A DNA stretch of 64,000 bases from Armatimonadetes bacterium Uphvl-Ar1 (GTDB taxonomy: Bacteria > Armatimonadota > Fimbriimonadia > Fimbriimonadales > Fimbriimonadaceae). The DNA lies in assembly GCA_002162075.1 (NCBI GenBank), contig CP021423.1, positions 1,798,001 through 1,862,000 on the forward strand, written 5' to 3'. A program made the position numbers and the translations under genes. Each line of letters starts with the position of its first letter. Position 1 is the stretch's first letter. Below the pieces are notes generated by a model. The model did no database searches. It was not told the origin of the DNA and saw only the letters and a list, made by a program, of their open reading frames with translations. Of this stretch, positions 42,673-51,560 are shown piece after piece.

Positions 42673-43818
42673 ATGGTCAACGAATCCCGACTCATCCACC
42701 TCTTCAAAACCCTGATTACCATCAATGCCCCCGCACTTGCCGAGCGAGAGTGCGTGGACTATGTCAAAGACTATCTCACCCAACTTGGCCTTGAAGTCAA
42801 AGAAGACGACACCGCATCAAAAATCAACGGGAACGCCGGAAACATCATTGCCCGACTCCCCGGCACCAAAGCCGACGCTCCGACAATTTTTCTCTCCGCC
42901 CATTTTGACACCGTAGAACCGACCGCAGGACTCAAAATTGTCGAAGAAGGCGATCTAATCAAATCCGACGGAACGACGATCCTCGGTGCCGACGACAAAG
43001 CCGGAATGGCTTCCTCAATCGAAGCCATCCACCTTCTCCTTGAGCAGAAACCCGATCACGGCAATGTCTATCTTTTGTTCAATGTCGCCGAAGAAATCGG
43101 ACTCCTCGGCGCCGCCAATCTCCAGCTCAAAGACCTCAACATCGACTACGGCTATGTTCTTGACACCGGCCCACCCGTCGGAAGCTTTGTCAACCGCACC
43201 GCAACCCATGACGCGTTCGATGTCACTTTTATCGGAAAACCCGCCCATGCTGGCAAACATCCTGAAGATGGAATCTCCGCCATCCAAGTCGCCGCCGATG
43301 CCATTTCGCGCATGAAACTGGGGAGAATCGGCCCCGAAACAACGGCAAATTTCGGCAAAATTCACGGCGGAACCGGCACTAACGTTGTGCCCGCCCGAGT
43401 CACTATCCACGGCGAAGCTCGATCAACTTCTGTCGAGGACTTGGACGCCCAGATCGCCCACATGCGCGATTGCTGTGAATCCGCCGCCGCTGAATGGGGT
43501 GCAAAAGTAGAAATTGTCCACGAACGCCATTACTCCGGCTATCTGATCGACGAAAACTCGCCCGTAATCCAAAACGCCAAGCAAGCAAGTCGAAATTGCG
43601 GATTCGAGCCTTTCTTACGCACCACCCTTGGCGGAAGCGATGCCAACATGATCAACGCTCAAGGCGTCCCATGCATCGTCGTCGCCACCGGAATGGACAA
43701 AATCCACACCCATGAAGAGGAAGTCAGCAAACAATCTCTCATCGAAAACGCTCGCCTCGCTTACGAACTCATCACAAACGCCGCAAATGAGTTGCCCCCT
43801 CTCCCTAACCAAAGTTAG
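42673..43818 (+). CDS. M20/peptidase T-like zinc aminopeptidase
   Basis: The 381-residue protein has the dinuclear zinc pattern of M20/M28-like peptidases: IFLSAHFDTVEP (first His-Asp), ILGADDKAGMAS (bridging Asp), LFNVAEEIGLLGAANL (Glu-Glu) and DTGPPVGSF with a distal His in GTGTNVVPARVTIHGEARS and near the end THEEEVSKQSL. The dimerisation insert (about residues 175-290) is present. The layout is that of PepT-like tripeptidases. Its stop codon lies inside a 15-bp inverted repeat (43795-43828), and the last codons (LPPLPNQS) come from the repeat. Confidence 0.85.
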   Translation: MVNESRLIHLFKTLITINAPALAERECVDYVKDYLTQLGLEVKEDDTASKINGNAGNIIARLPGTKADAPTIFLSAHFDTVEPTAGLKIVEEGDLIKSDGTTILGADDKAGMASSIEAIHLLLEQKPDHGNVYLLFNVAEEIGLLGAANLQLKDLNIDYGYVLDTGPPVGSFVNRTATHDAFDVTFIGKPAHAGKHPEDGISAIQVAADAISRMKLGRIGPETTANFGKIHGGTGTNVVPARVTIHGEARSTSVEDLDAQIAHMRDCCESAAAEWGAKVEIVHERHYSGYLIDENSPVIQNAKQASRNCGFEPFLRTTLGGSDANMINAQGVPCIVVATGMDKIHTHEEEVSKQSLIENARLAYELITNAANELPPLPNQS

Positions 43819-43828
43819 GGAGAGGGGG
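43795..43828. repeat. Inverted repeat spanning the M20 stop codon (REP-like)
   Basis: CCCCCTCTCCCTAAC (43795-43809) and its perfect complement (43814-43828) flank a CAAA loop. It resembles the CT/GA-rich hairpins of the repeat block inside the RqcH gene (52765-52976), with a shared TTAGGGAG core. It could act as a terminator for the M20 gene or be a mobile palindromic element. Confidence 0.7.
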
Positions 43829-43843
43829 GTTGGGGGGTGTGGG

Positions 43844-44710
43844 TCATTTTTCGCTCTTCAACGCTTCGACCACAACTCGAGTCGCCGGACTTTTGTTCAA
43901 GGTATAAAAATGAATCCCCGGTGCCCCTGCTCCTAAAAGCTCAGTGCATTGAGCAATTGCGTGCGCCACTCCAATATGATAAACCGCCGCCGGTGCTAAC
44001 TCATACTGATCAAGTAACTTCAATAGGTGAGATGGAATCGATGCCCCGCACATCGACGTAAACCGCCGAACCTGCGCCACCCCTTGAATCGGCATGATCC
44101 CCGGCACAATCGGCTGAGTAATCCCCATACTCCGCGCCCGCCCGACAAACTCAAAGTACTTATCGTTGTCAAAAAACAACTGAGTAATAAAAAAATCAAC
44201 TCCCGCATCCGCTTTCCGCTTCATCGCTTCCAAATCGCTCTGCTTGGAGGCAGCCTCAGTATGTTTCTCCGGATAACACGCCGCCGCAATGCAAGCATCA
44301 GGCATCGTTTCCCTCACTAATCCCACCAAGTCAGAGGCAAATTGACAATAGCCTTCACCAACCTCACTTCCGTCCATCGGCATATCCCCCCGAAGCGCCA
44401 AAACGTTCTTCAAACCCAACCCCTGAATCGAGTCCACCGTTTCCCGGATCTCCCCTTCCGGAACCCCCAAACAAGTCAAATGGACAACGGGTTCAATCCC
44501 GATCTCATGCTTAATCTTCCCTGCCCAATCAACTGTCTTTTCTCTCGTCGATCCGCCCGCCCCGCAGGTCACGCTCACAAAACCTGGTTCCAATTCCGCT
44601 AGCTGTCGAATTGCCCCAAAAAGAGAGGCCTCTCCCTTTTCCGTCTTCGGAGGGAAGAACTCGAAAGAGAAGCACGGCTTCTCACCTGCCAAGTGGTCAA
44701 TGATTCGCAT
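43844..44710 (-). CDS. metF: Methylenetetrahydrofolate reductase
   Basis: The 288-residue protein shows the MetF TIM barrel: SFEFFPPKTEKGEAS at the N-terminus, PGFVSVTCGAGGST, VVHLTCLG, LKNVLALRGDMP (FAD/folate site), CYPEKHTEA, KADAGVDFFITQLFFDN and PIVPGIMPI. It reduces 5,10-methylene-THF to 5-methyl-THF in methionine synthesis using FAD. Length is normal. It faces the M20 gene convergently. No methionine riboswitch or other metabolic control element is visible in the 75-base leader, which instead holds the terminator of the upstream gene. Confidence 0.93.
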   Translation of the reverse strand: MRIIDHLAGEKPCFSFEFFPPKTEKGEASLFGAIRQLAELEPGFVSVTCGAGGSTREKTVDWAGKIKHEIGIEPVVHLTCLGVPEGEIRETVDSIQGLGLKNVLALRGDMPMDGSEVGEGYCQFASDLVGLVRETMPDACIAAACYPEKHTEAASKQSDLEAMKRKADAGVDFFITQLFFDNDKYFEFVGRARSMGITQPIVPGIMPIQGVAQVRRFTSMCGASIPSHLLKLLDQYELAPAAVYHIGVAHAIAQCTELLGAGAPGIHFYTLNKSPATRVVVEALKSEK

Positions 44711-44739
44711 CGGAACTCAACCAGTATAGCCGCCAAATA

Positions 44740-44775
44740 AAATAGCCCCTTCACCATCAAGCGAAGGGGCTATTT
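44740..44775 (-). terminator. Rho-independent terminator of the PEP-CTERM nuclease-fold gene
   Basis: A perfect 13-bp stem (AAATAGCCCCTTC at 44740-44752, complement at 44763-44775) with a 10-base loop. On the minus strand the 3' arm ends in TATTTTATTT. It lies 11 bases after the stop at 44786 and upstream of metF. Confidence 0.85.
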
Positions 44776-44785
44776 CAAAACTAAA

Positions 44786-45895
44786 TTAGGATTTTTTGCG
44801 TCGCCGCGTCGCAATCAAAGCCAATCCACCCAAAACCGCCATCGTCCCCGGCTCGGGTACTGCCTCATAATTCACATCCAGATAAACGGGCAAGTGTCCC
44901 CCCTGGGTTCCCGCCACATCCACCAACGCTTGAGCAATCGTTGAACCAACCATGGCATTGCCATTGATCGTCAAATCGGTATTGAAACTCGTCCCATCAT
45001 TCCCCCAAGTCCGATAAGAATGGTTCAAATCATTCCAAGTCGAAGTAGAGAATGCCGTGTTCCAAAGACCAGAGTATTCAGTTCCAACGCCATCGCCAAA
45101 ACCACCTCCCATCAAAATTGCATCAAGCCGATCATCCATTCCCGCTCCCGAAGGATCCTGGGTGTGGATGAACCGAAAGTTGTTATTATCGTTCCAAGTC
45201 CCCGGGGAATTAATCGGGTCAAAAACTCGACCCCGGGAATTCGATCCATTCGTGATCAAAGTCTGCCAAGCCTGCTGGTTTGAACTCTGAATGTTGAAAT
45301 CACCCATCACCATATGCTGAAAATTCGAAGCCAATCCATTCGCGTTCGCCCGAATCGCCGCCGCCTCGACTTGCCGACGATTCTGATCATCCGTCGAAGA
45401 GCCACTCTTCATATGAATGTTGTAAACCGCAATCCGCTCATTTGCCGCCGCATTTCCATTGATCGAAAAATCGAATCGCCAAATGTCACGCGGATTTCCA
45501 CTCGTCCCTGCCGCTCCGGCTACCAAAGTCGTCGAAACCGAACCCACGCGTCCTGTTCGGTAAAACATCGCCGTATCGCTGGTCGCCCCTGTCCCGGTCA
45601 AACTCCCAAACGAAACATCCCAATCACCTGTCGAACCGCTAGCTGTATTGAGCAAATTCTTCAAAACCCCTGCCGCCGTCGGACTCTGAATCTCCTGCGC
45701 AAAAAGCACGTCCGGTCGGAAGCTCCTCCCCTGGAACTGTCCAAAAATTGCCGTCTGAACCGCCGAATTCTGTCCGACCAAATCGCCATCAAAGTCGCTG
45801 ATATTCCAAGTCGCCACCCGCAAACTCTGACCAAACCCCAAAGTCGCCAAACCTGCAAACGCAAAAACGCTCACTCTCCGAAGCAAAAAACGCAT
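44786..45895 (-). CDS. Secreted EEP-domain (nuclease/phosphatase-fold) protein with PEP-CTERM tail
   Basis: ATG 45895 gives a signal peptide (MRFLLRRVSVFAFAGLATLG). The EEP domain shows RVATWNISDFDGD, DVLFAQEIQSPTAA (catalytic Glu), IAVYNIHMKSGS, MVMGDFNIQSSNQ and a final HLPVYLDV with the Asp-His region. The C-terminus VPEPGTMAVLGGLALIATRR followed by RKKS is a PEP-CTERM signal. About 369 residues. Relatives are DNases or phosphodiesterases; this one is probably extracellular or surface-bound. It has its own terminator at 44740-44775. Confidence 0.87.
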   Translation of the reverse strand: MRFLLRRVSVFAFAGLATLGFGQSLRVATWNISDFDGDLVGQNSAVQTAIFGQFQGRSFRPDVLFAQEIQSPTAAGVLKNLLNTASGSTGDWDVSFGSLTGTGATSDTAMFYRTGRVGSVSTTLVAGAAGTSGNPRDIWRFDFSINGNAAANERIAVYNIHMKSGSSTDDQNRRQVEAAAIRANANGLASNFQHMVMGDFNIQSSNQQAWQTLITNGSNSRGRVFDPINSPGTWNDNNNFRFIHTQDPSGAGMDDRLDAILMGGGFGDGVGTEYSGLWNTAFSTSTWNDLNHSYRTWGNDGTSFNTDLTINGNAMVGSTIAQALVDVAGTQGGHLPVYLDVNYEAVPEPGTMAVLGGLALIATRRRKKS

Positions 45896-45955
45896 TGACC
45901 AAATATACACACCTTTGACATTAACCCAGCGGGCACTTTTACCAGGTCAGACCCA

Positions 45956-46546
45956 CTAGCTCGGGATTTCCCCCACCACTCGCTCCATCAATACCCGAAC
46001 CTCCGGCTCCGCCACACTCCGTCTCACCCCCATACTCCCCCGATCAACCTCCAAAAATGGTCGCCAACCATAAGCTCCCGCCGCGATCAGCAACGCTCCC
46101 GCCTGACCATGCGGCTTGAAGAGCTTCTCTTGCTGCAAAAACTCTGGCATCGCCTCATCTTCAAACTCCGTCCCCATCACCGCCATCACCTCAGCCAAAA
46201 ATGCCGCTGACCAAGTTAAATCAACTTTATGAGGCGGTGGATCTCCAAAGCTCGTCTCCAGAATCTCCAATCGTTTCTCTTCCACCGCCATCGCAAAAAT
46301 CTGCGGCGTCAATTCTTCTAGACAATAAGCTAGGCTCCACTTTTTCTTAAACCGAACCCCAACTGTCCGAGTCTCATCGTCATACTCAAAACCCTTCGGC
46401 CCAAACAATCGCGGCTCTCCGTCCAACTGCCGGACACGCAGATGCATTCCCGTGAACCGCTCACAAAGCCATTCCAACCTCCGCAGAATCAGATCATCCA
46501 ACCGACACCATCCATGGTTCAGTCTTTCCCAAAAAGCGACTCCCAA
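45956..46546 (-). CDS. Unidentified protein
   Basis: The 196-residue protein is acidic and helical: FWERLNHGWCRLDDLILRRLEWLCERF, then a strand segment FEYDDETRTVGVRFKKKWSLAYCL, KVDLTWSAAFLAEVMAVMG and an C-terminal VRVLMERVVGEI. No signal peptide, membrane segment or known motif is visible. It starts inside the last codons of the M61 peptidase gene (28-base overlap), so it is probably in the same operon. I cannot assign a function. Confidence 0.6.
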   Translation of the reverse strand: MGVAFWERLNHGWCRLDDLILRRLEWLCERFTGMHLRVRQLDGEPRLFGPKGFEYDDETRTVGVRFKKKWSLAYCLEELTPQIFAMAVEEKRLEILETSFGDPPPHKVDLTWSAAFLAEVMAVMGTEFEDEAMPEFLQQEKLFKPHGQAGALLIAAGAYGWRPFLEVDRGSMGVRRSVAEPEVRVLMERVVGEIPS

Positions 46547-47988
46547 ACCACCATTTGATTTACTGTGAGATCACTTCCTTTTACCAGTCGGCCCGCCCGG
46601 TCAACAATGCCTGCTTTAACTAAGTTGGCATTCCACGGAACTGGCTCTGCCGTTTCAATCAGCTTGACAAGTTCCTCCGCTCGCTCTTCACCCGGAACAT
46701 CTGCCCTAACCAAATCCAAGATCATCGTCCGTCCATAACTGACTTCATCCCGGGTCTCCTTGTACAAAGCGCGAAACGTGTCGCTCAAAGTCCGCTTCCC
46801 TTCCGAAGCATCCCGAATCATCAAATCCAAGATAAACCCAATGACTTTCCCCTTAGTGTAGTAACTCACTCCGCCAAATCCCTGACTCCCGCGCACCTCA
46901 AATACCCGCCGACTTGACTCCGCCGCACTCACCTTGGCATAAGCCGGATTCCGCAGAGTTGACTCGTAAGCCGAGCGCATTTCCGCCAAAAACTCCTCGT
47001 TCTTGATCACCCCCGCCCGCAAACGCCAAACTTCCGAAAAATAGTCAGTCACCCCCTCCAACCACCATAAAGAATCAACGACCGGCGGATTCAGAGGATC
47101 AATGGGCCGCAACTCCTTCGGTCGAATCGCTTTGACATTAAACGCATGAACATATTCATGGAAAATCAATCCACTCATTTGCCGGGCATCAGTTCCCCAA
47201 AATCCCAGGCGGCAACTCGTTCCGTGCTCTAGCCCCGCTGGATAATTTCCGAATTCGCCAAAGAATGTGTACCGAGGATAGGGCAAATCCCCAAACTCCT
47301 TGAGTCCCTGCTCCACCGCCTTCTGGCACATAGCTCCAAAGGCGGCCACGTCAACCCCCGCCAAATTACCAAATCCGACGAAGAAGTGGGGTTTGCCCCC
47401 AACCTCAAACTTCACCGTCGCCAGGTTCCTCCCCATCACGACGGGCGAATCACCGATCTCTTCGTGATTCTTCGCATCCAGCGTGTATCCCGAATCAGTC
47501 GACCGGCCCTCAATCGCCCCGTGAATCTTCCAACCATCAATTTTCTTAACCGTGAGCGAAACAGGTTTAGCCAATCCTCCTTCCGCAAATCCAAGCACCC
47601 CCGCCGGACTCAGCCAGGCGTAATCCCGCCCCAAGAACAAGTTGTAACTGAAGTTCCCCCGGCTCGGCTTGACTGTGTACTTAACCGCATCAAACTTGTC
47701 TTCAGCCACAAAACCATTAACCCCATCTCTCCCCGCCAGTTTCACCTCCTCCCCATCCTTGAAGAACGAGATCGCCGTGACCGTCTTTCCGTAATCAAAC
47801 CGCTCGTAATCCCCCGGCACCCAAGCACTCATCCAGAACTTCTCCGCCGTCTCCCCTTCTGGCAAATCCATCTCCACAAGTACCTGGTTTCCCAGCGGAT
47901 CAAACTGGATCGTGTATTCAACTCGATCTGCGGCCAGACTAAACGAGGCCCAACCAACTAAGATCAGCGCTAACCCTGCTCGTACCAT
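46519..47988 (-). CDS. M61-family (glycyl aminopeptidase-like) exported metallopeptidase
   Basis: ATG 47988 (MVRAGLALILVGWASFSLAADR) gives a signal peptide. The 489-residue protein has the family N-terminal beta domain (VEYTIQFDPLGNQVLVEMDL, WVPGDYERFDYG) and the active site in LIFHEYVHAFNVK (HExxH variant of HEYFHxWN), with the third ligand region in WWLEGVTDYFSEVWRL (Glu). A PDZ domain usually found at the C-terminus is absent, so it is a short member. Substrates include Gly- or Ala-starting peptides in Sphingomonas. The start overlaps the upstream epimerase gene by 19 bases. Confidence 0.85.
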   Translation of the reverse strand: MVRAGLALILVGWASFSLAADRVEYTIQFDPLGNQVLVEMDLPEGETAEKFWMSAWVPGDYERFDYGKTVTAISFFKDGEEVKLAGRDGVNGFVAEDKFDAVKYTVKPSRGNFSYNLFLGRDYAWLSPAGVLGFAEGGLAKPVSLTVKKIDGWKIHGAIEGRSTDSGYTLDAKNHEEIGDSPVVMGRNLATVKFEVGGKPHFFVGFGNLAGVDVAAFGAMCQKAVEQGLKEFGDLPYPRYTFFGEFGNYPAGLEHGTSCRLGFWGTDARQMSGLIFHEYVHAFNVKAIRPKELRPIDPLNPPVVDSLWWLEGVTDYFSEVWRLRAGVIKNEEFLAEMRSAYESTLRNPAYAKVSAAESSRRVFEVRGSQGFGGVSYYTKGKVIGFILDLMIRDASEGKRTLSDTFRALYKETRDEVSYGRTMILDLVRADVPGEERAEELVKLIETAEPVPWNANLVKAGIVDRAGRLVKGSDLTVNQMVVWESLFGKD

Positions 47989-48953
47989 TCCTTCAAAAGC
48001 TCCTTCTCTCTTTCGACGCTCAACCCACTCTTTTCGGGTCGCGGCCGCTGAGTTTCTTGAATCCACGTCCATGTATCTCTCATGGAATCAATCAGGGGTC
48101 GCTCCTTGAGACCAACACCCACTGCTTTCGTGACATCTCCCAGCGAAGCATCCGCCGGGAGTAAGTTCGGGATATTTACCCATTGCCGCACCTCCCGTTC
48201 AAGCAACCAGTCCATCGGGATCGCCACTTCTTCCACATCAACCCCAAGCTCGACGGCAAACTGCCGCATGGTCGCCCGCAGGTCGCCGAAGGTCGCCGAT
48301 AACTTGTCCACATTGAAAATCCCACTCAACCGCCGATCAATAACCAATCCCAAGAACTCGGCAAAATCGCGCACATCCAAGCCGGTAATCGCCATCTCAT
48401 CCTGGTCACCCGGAATCACCATCTTGCCCCCTTCGCTTATTCGCCAAGGCCAATAAGCAAATCGATCCGTATGGTCGTGCGGCCCAATGATAACCCCGGG
48501 CCGGAGAATTGTCGCCCGCTCGCCCCAATGATCCAAAACCTCACCTTCGCAAATCACCTTATAGGCCCCGTAAGTCTCCGCCGTGACTTCCCCCGTATCT
48601 TCTTTCAATTCCAGAAGCGGACCGTCTTCGTCCAATTTCTGAGTCTCACCTTGATCATAAACACTGATCGTGCTCACAAAAACGAACTGCTGAACCGAAT
48701 CCGTCAGTGCTTCATTCAGTCGCTCCGTCTGGTGCGGCAGGTAGGCATTGACATCAACGATAATGTCCCACTCTCGTGCTGCAATCTCCCCCAAATCCTC
48801 ATTCCGATCCCCTACAATGGTCTCAACGCCCGCAAACAAACCGGGTGCTGTCTTCCCTCGATTGAAATGCGTTACTGAATGCCCTGCTTTCAGCAACTCC
48901 TCTGTAAACGCTCGACCCACAAATTGAGTCCCCCCCATCATCAAGATCTTCAT
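47970..48953 (-). CDS. NAD-dependent epimerase/dehydratase-family protein
   Basis: The ATG at 48953 (MKILMMGGTQFVGRAFTEEL) gives the Rossmann GGTxFxG motif. VETIVGDRNEDLGE, FVFVSTISVYDQ, TYGAYKVICEGEV (YxxxK) and ATILRPGVIIGPHD follow. The 327-residue protein is a paralogue of the one at 18527-19501 and also belongs to the CSP41-like / atypical SDR group. Its last residues overlap the start of the M61 gene, indicating coupling. The nitrilase-family gene lies just upstream (20 bases). Confidence 0.84.
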   Translation of the reverse strand: MKILMMGGTQFVGRAFTEELLKAGHSVTHFNRGKTAPGLFAGVETIVGDRNEDLGEIAAREWDIIVDVNAYLPHQTERLNEALTDSVQQFVFVSTISVYDQGETQKLDEDGPLLELKEDTGEVTAETYGAYKVICEGEVLDHWGERATILRPGVIIGPHDHTDRFAYWPWRISEGGKMVIPGDQDEMAITGLDVRDFAEFLGLVIDRRLSGIFNVDKLSATFGDLRATMRQFAVELGVDVEEVAIPMDWLLEREVRQWVNIPNLLPADASLGDVTKAVGVGLKERPLIDSMRDTWTWIQETQRPRPEKSGLSVEREKELLKEWYEQG

Positions 48954-48973
48954 CCCCAAATGCTACCCGTGAC

Positions 48974-49816
48974 TTAATCCACAAGTTCCCGATACAACCC
49001 CGGCTGACGGCACCCAAACGCGTCCGTCTCGAACACGCCAGGAATAATCACCGAACGCTTCTCCCGCGCCACACTCAAATCCATCTCCGCCAGGATCACC
49101 CCCTCCTCAGCACCAATCGAGTCCAGCACCTCCCCTCCGACCCCATAAATCGCACTTTCACCCCGGAAGCTGAATCCATTCTCATCCCCCACCCGGTTGC
49201 AACTCGCATAGAAAATCTTATTCTCCATCGCCCTCGCCGCACACATAACCGCAGGCGTTGTTCCCTTCCGAACCGGCCAGTTCGTCGGCAAGATAACAAT
49301 CTCCGCCCCTCGCAATGCCATGACTCGTGTGGCCTCCGGAGGACGCAAATCGTAACAGATCAATAGCCCAATCGCCCCCAACTCAGTTTGAAAAACCGGA
49401 AGTGCCGTACCCGCCGTCGCAAACTGGTCAAAACCCAAACACGGCAAATGCGTCTTCACGTACCTCCGCATTCGTCCATTCGGCTCAATCAAAAGCGCTC
49501 CGTTATAAAGCCCAAAGTCATCCACCCCCGCAAAACCCACCACAACATGCAATCCCCGCTCGATCGCCGCGATTTGAACACTTAATACTTCATCACAAGC
49601 ATCCGTCACCTCAAAATCCGAATCACAGCTCACGCGAATTGCAATCGCCTCCGCTTTTTCCTTAGTTCCCACACAGTAGCCCGTCAAGAATGCTTCCGGA
49701 AAAACCGCTAGATCAACTCCTTGATCAACTGCCCAATCCAAGCCCTCAATCAGTCGATCCGCATTCGCCTTAGGGTCGCCAAAAACAACATCCCATTGAA
49801 AACAAGCTAGTTTCAC
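48974..49816 (-). CDS. Carbon-nitrogen hydrolase (nitrilase/omega-amidase superfamily)
   Basis: The GTG at 49816 overlaps the homoserine dehydrogenase TGA (GTGA), and reads KLACFQWDVVFGDP, a typical start. The catalytic triad is visible: Glu in DLAVFPEAFLTGYC, Lys in RRYVKTHLPCLGF and Cys in GLLICYDLRPPEA. About 280 residues. Members include omega-amidase, beta-ureidopropionase and N-carbamoyl hydrolases. With hom upstream, amidase or amino-acid-related metabolism is likely but not proved. Confidence 0.86.
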   Translation of the reverse strand: MKLACFQWDVVFGDPKANADRLIEGLDWAVDQGVDLAVFPEAFLTGYCVGTKEKAEAIAIRVSCDSDFEVTDACDEVLSVQIAAIERGLHVVVGFAGVDDFGLYNGALLIEPNGRMRRYVKTHLPCLGFDQFATAGTALPVFQTELGAIGLLICYDLRPPEATRVMALRGAEIVILPTNWPVRKGTTPAVMCAARAMENKIFYASCNRVGDENGFSFRGESAIYGVGGEVLDSIGAEEGVILAEMDLSVAREKRSVIIPGVFETDAFGCRQPGLYRELVD

Positions 49817-51114
49817 TCTTCCACCCGGAACCATCCCTCAAGCCGACTCACACAACCCAAACTTGCCACCGCTTCCAATGCCGAACGGAAATTCCCCTCC
49901 TGACAAACATGGGTCATAAAAGCAATCTCCCCTTTCCCACCCACCTTCGTCACCATCTCCATTTGAGCCAATCCTACTTGATACCGACTGAAACTCGTAG
50001 CAATATCTCCAAGTGTTCCCGGTTGATCTTCTACTTCAAATCGAACGTAATAGCGAGACTCCAACTCCTTAATCGAAGTAACCCGCATCCCAACCCCATA
50101 AGGAATCGCACTCCCACTTCCCCCCGCGACCAGATTACGCGCTACATCAATCAAGTCCCCAACCACCGCACTCGCCGTCGGATCTGCGCCCGCCCCGCGC
50201 CCACTAAACATCAGATCCCCAACAAAATCTCCGTGCAACCACACCGCGTTGTAAACACCGTTCACATTCGCCAACTGGTGCCCCAAAGGAACAAATGTCG
50301 GATGCACCCGAACCATCACCTCGCCCTCCCCAATCTCTTCACAAATCCCCAGCAACTTAATCTTGAATCCAAACTGCTTGGCATACTTCATGTCCGCCGC
50401 GCTCACTGACCGTATCCCCTCACGGTGAACATCCTCCAACGGAATCTGCTTTCCAAAACAAATCGCCGCCAAAATCGAAATCTTGTACATCGTATCAAAC
50501 CCATCCACGTCCGCCGATGGATCAGCCTCCGCGTATCCCAGACGTTGCGCCTCGGCCAAAACCTCGCCAAAATCCGCCCCTTCTGCCTCCATCTTCGAAA
50601 GAATGAAGTTCGTCGTCCCGTTGAGAATCCCCATCATCTTGATGACATCATTGCCAGCCAACTGATGCTTCAACGGCTGAACCACCGGAATCCCACCTCC
50701 CACCGCAGCCTCAAAATGCAAATCCAATCCCCGAGACTTTGCCTCCCCGATCAATCGAGAACCATGTTTGGCGATCAGTTCCTTGTTAGCGGTGACCACA
50801 TGCTTTCCTTGCTCCAAAGCAAGTTGAACCATTTCACCCGCTGGCTCCTCGCCCCCCATCAATTCCAAAATCACATCAATAGAAGGATCCAAGACCACCG
50901 ACCGCAAATCATCCGTAATGAATTCCGCCGCTACCCCTCGTACCTTCGTTAAGTCACGAACCCCCACCCGAACAACTTCAAACTTCGCCGAAGTTTTCGC
51001 AAAAACTTCGTCCGCATTGCCCACCAACATTCGGTAAGTCCCCTCCCCGACCGTACCAAAACCTAAGAAACCAAGGCGAATCGTCCGAATGTCAGCCGAT
51101 GTAGAGGATTGCAT
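49813..51114 (-). CDS. hom: Homoserine dehydrogenase
   Basis: ATG 51114 (MQSSTSADIRTIRLGFLGFG) gives the NAD(P) motif GFGTVGEGTYRML. The catalytic domain reads VILELMGGEEPAGEM, ALEQGKHVVTANKELIAKHG, GGGIPVVQPLKHQLAGN, MGILNGTTNFILSKM, EAQRLGYAEADPSADVDG. Residues about 355-430 form the ACT domain (YYVRFEVEDQPGTLGDIATSF), so threonine inhibition is expected. It converts aspartate semialdehyde to homoserine. The 433-residue size is standard. It overlaps accB upstream by 23 bases and the nitrilase gene downstream by four. Confidence 0.95.
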   Translation of the reverse strand: MQSSTSADIRTIRLGFLGFGTVGEGTYRMLVGNADEVFAKTSAKFEVVRVGVRDLTKVRGVAAEFITDDLRSVVLDPSIDVILELMGGEEPAGEMVQLALEQGKHVVTANKELIAKHGSRLIGEAKSRGLDLHFEAAVGGGIPVVQPLKHQLAGNDVIKMMGILNGTTNFILSKMEAEGADFGEVLAEAQRLGYAEADPSADVDGFDTMYKISILAAICFGKQIPLEDVHREGIRSVSAADMKYAKQFGFKIKLLGICEEIGEGEVMVRVHPTFVPLGHQLANVNGVYNAVWLHGDFVGDLMFSGRGAGADPTASAVVGDLIDVARNLVAGGSGSAIPYGVGMRVTSIKELESRYYVRFEVEDQPGTLGDIATSFSRYQVGLAQMEMVTKVGGKGEIAFMTHVCQEGNFRSALEAVASLGCVSRLEGWFRVEE

Positions 51115-51550
51115 CCCCCGGTTGTACCAAGTCGCCATTCTTCGCCGCGACCTTCGTCACTCTTCCGCTTACCGGTGCTGTGATCTCATTGAACACTTTC
51201 ATCGCCTCAATCAATCCCACAACTTGCCCCGCCTGGACGTTATCACCCTCCTTCGCAAAAGCCGGCGATCCCGGACTACTCGCGGAATAGTAAATCCCCG
51301 TCATCGGGCTGCTTACCGGAATCCCTGTCGGGCTGCTACTCTTCTTCTCCGCCGCCGGACGCGCCACTTTTTTCACTGGTGCACTTCCACCCGCCGCGAC
51401 AACTGCCCCCGCCGCGACCGCAACTCCACCCCGAACTTCTGGCTCAACCCCAAGCTCAACCACCCAACCCTCGCCCGCAAGTCGCGCTTTTTCCAGACCG
51501 AACTCCGTCATTATCGAAGCCAGTTCGTCCACCTTCTCGTTCAGGTCACT
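51092..51550 (-). CDS. accB: Biotin carboxyl carrier protein of acetyl-CoA carboxylase
   Basis: The C-terminal biotinyl domain has VGLIEAMKVFNEITAPVSG with the biotin Lys in EAMK and an SPMTGIYY-type opening of the swivel domain. A Pro/Ala-rich linker (AAVAAGAVVAAGGSAPV) is preceded by the N-terminal helix SDLNEKVDELASIMTE. Start GTG 51550 is preferred to a more upstream ATG because the family begins at this helix and the neighbouring gene ends at 51561. Length is about 152 residues. No accC is nearby, so the complex partners are elsewhere. Confidence 0.9.
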   Translation of the reverse strand, partial: SDLNEKVDELASIMTEFGLEKARLAGEGWVVELGVEPEVRGGVAVAAGAVVAAGGSAPVKKVARPAAEKKSSSPTGIPVSSPMTGIYYSASSPGSPAFAKEGDNVQAGQVVGLIEAMKVFNEITAPVSGRVTKVAAKNGDLVQPGDAILYIG

Positions 51551-51560
51551 CACAACGAAA

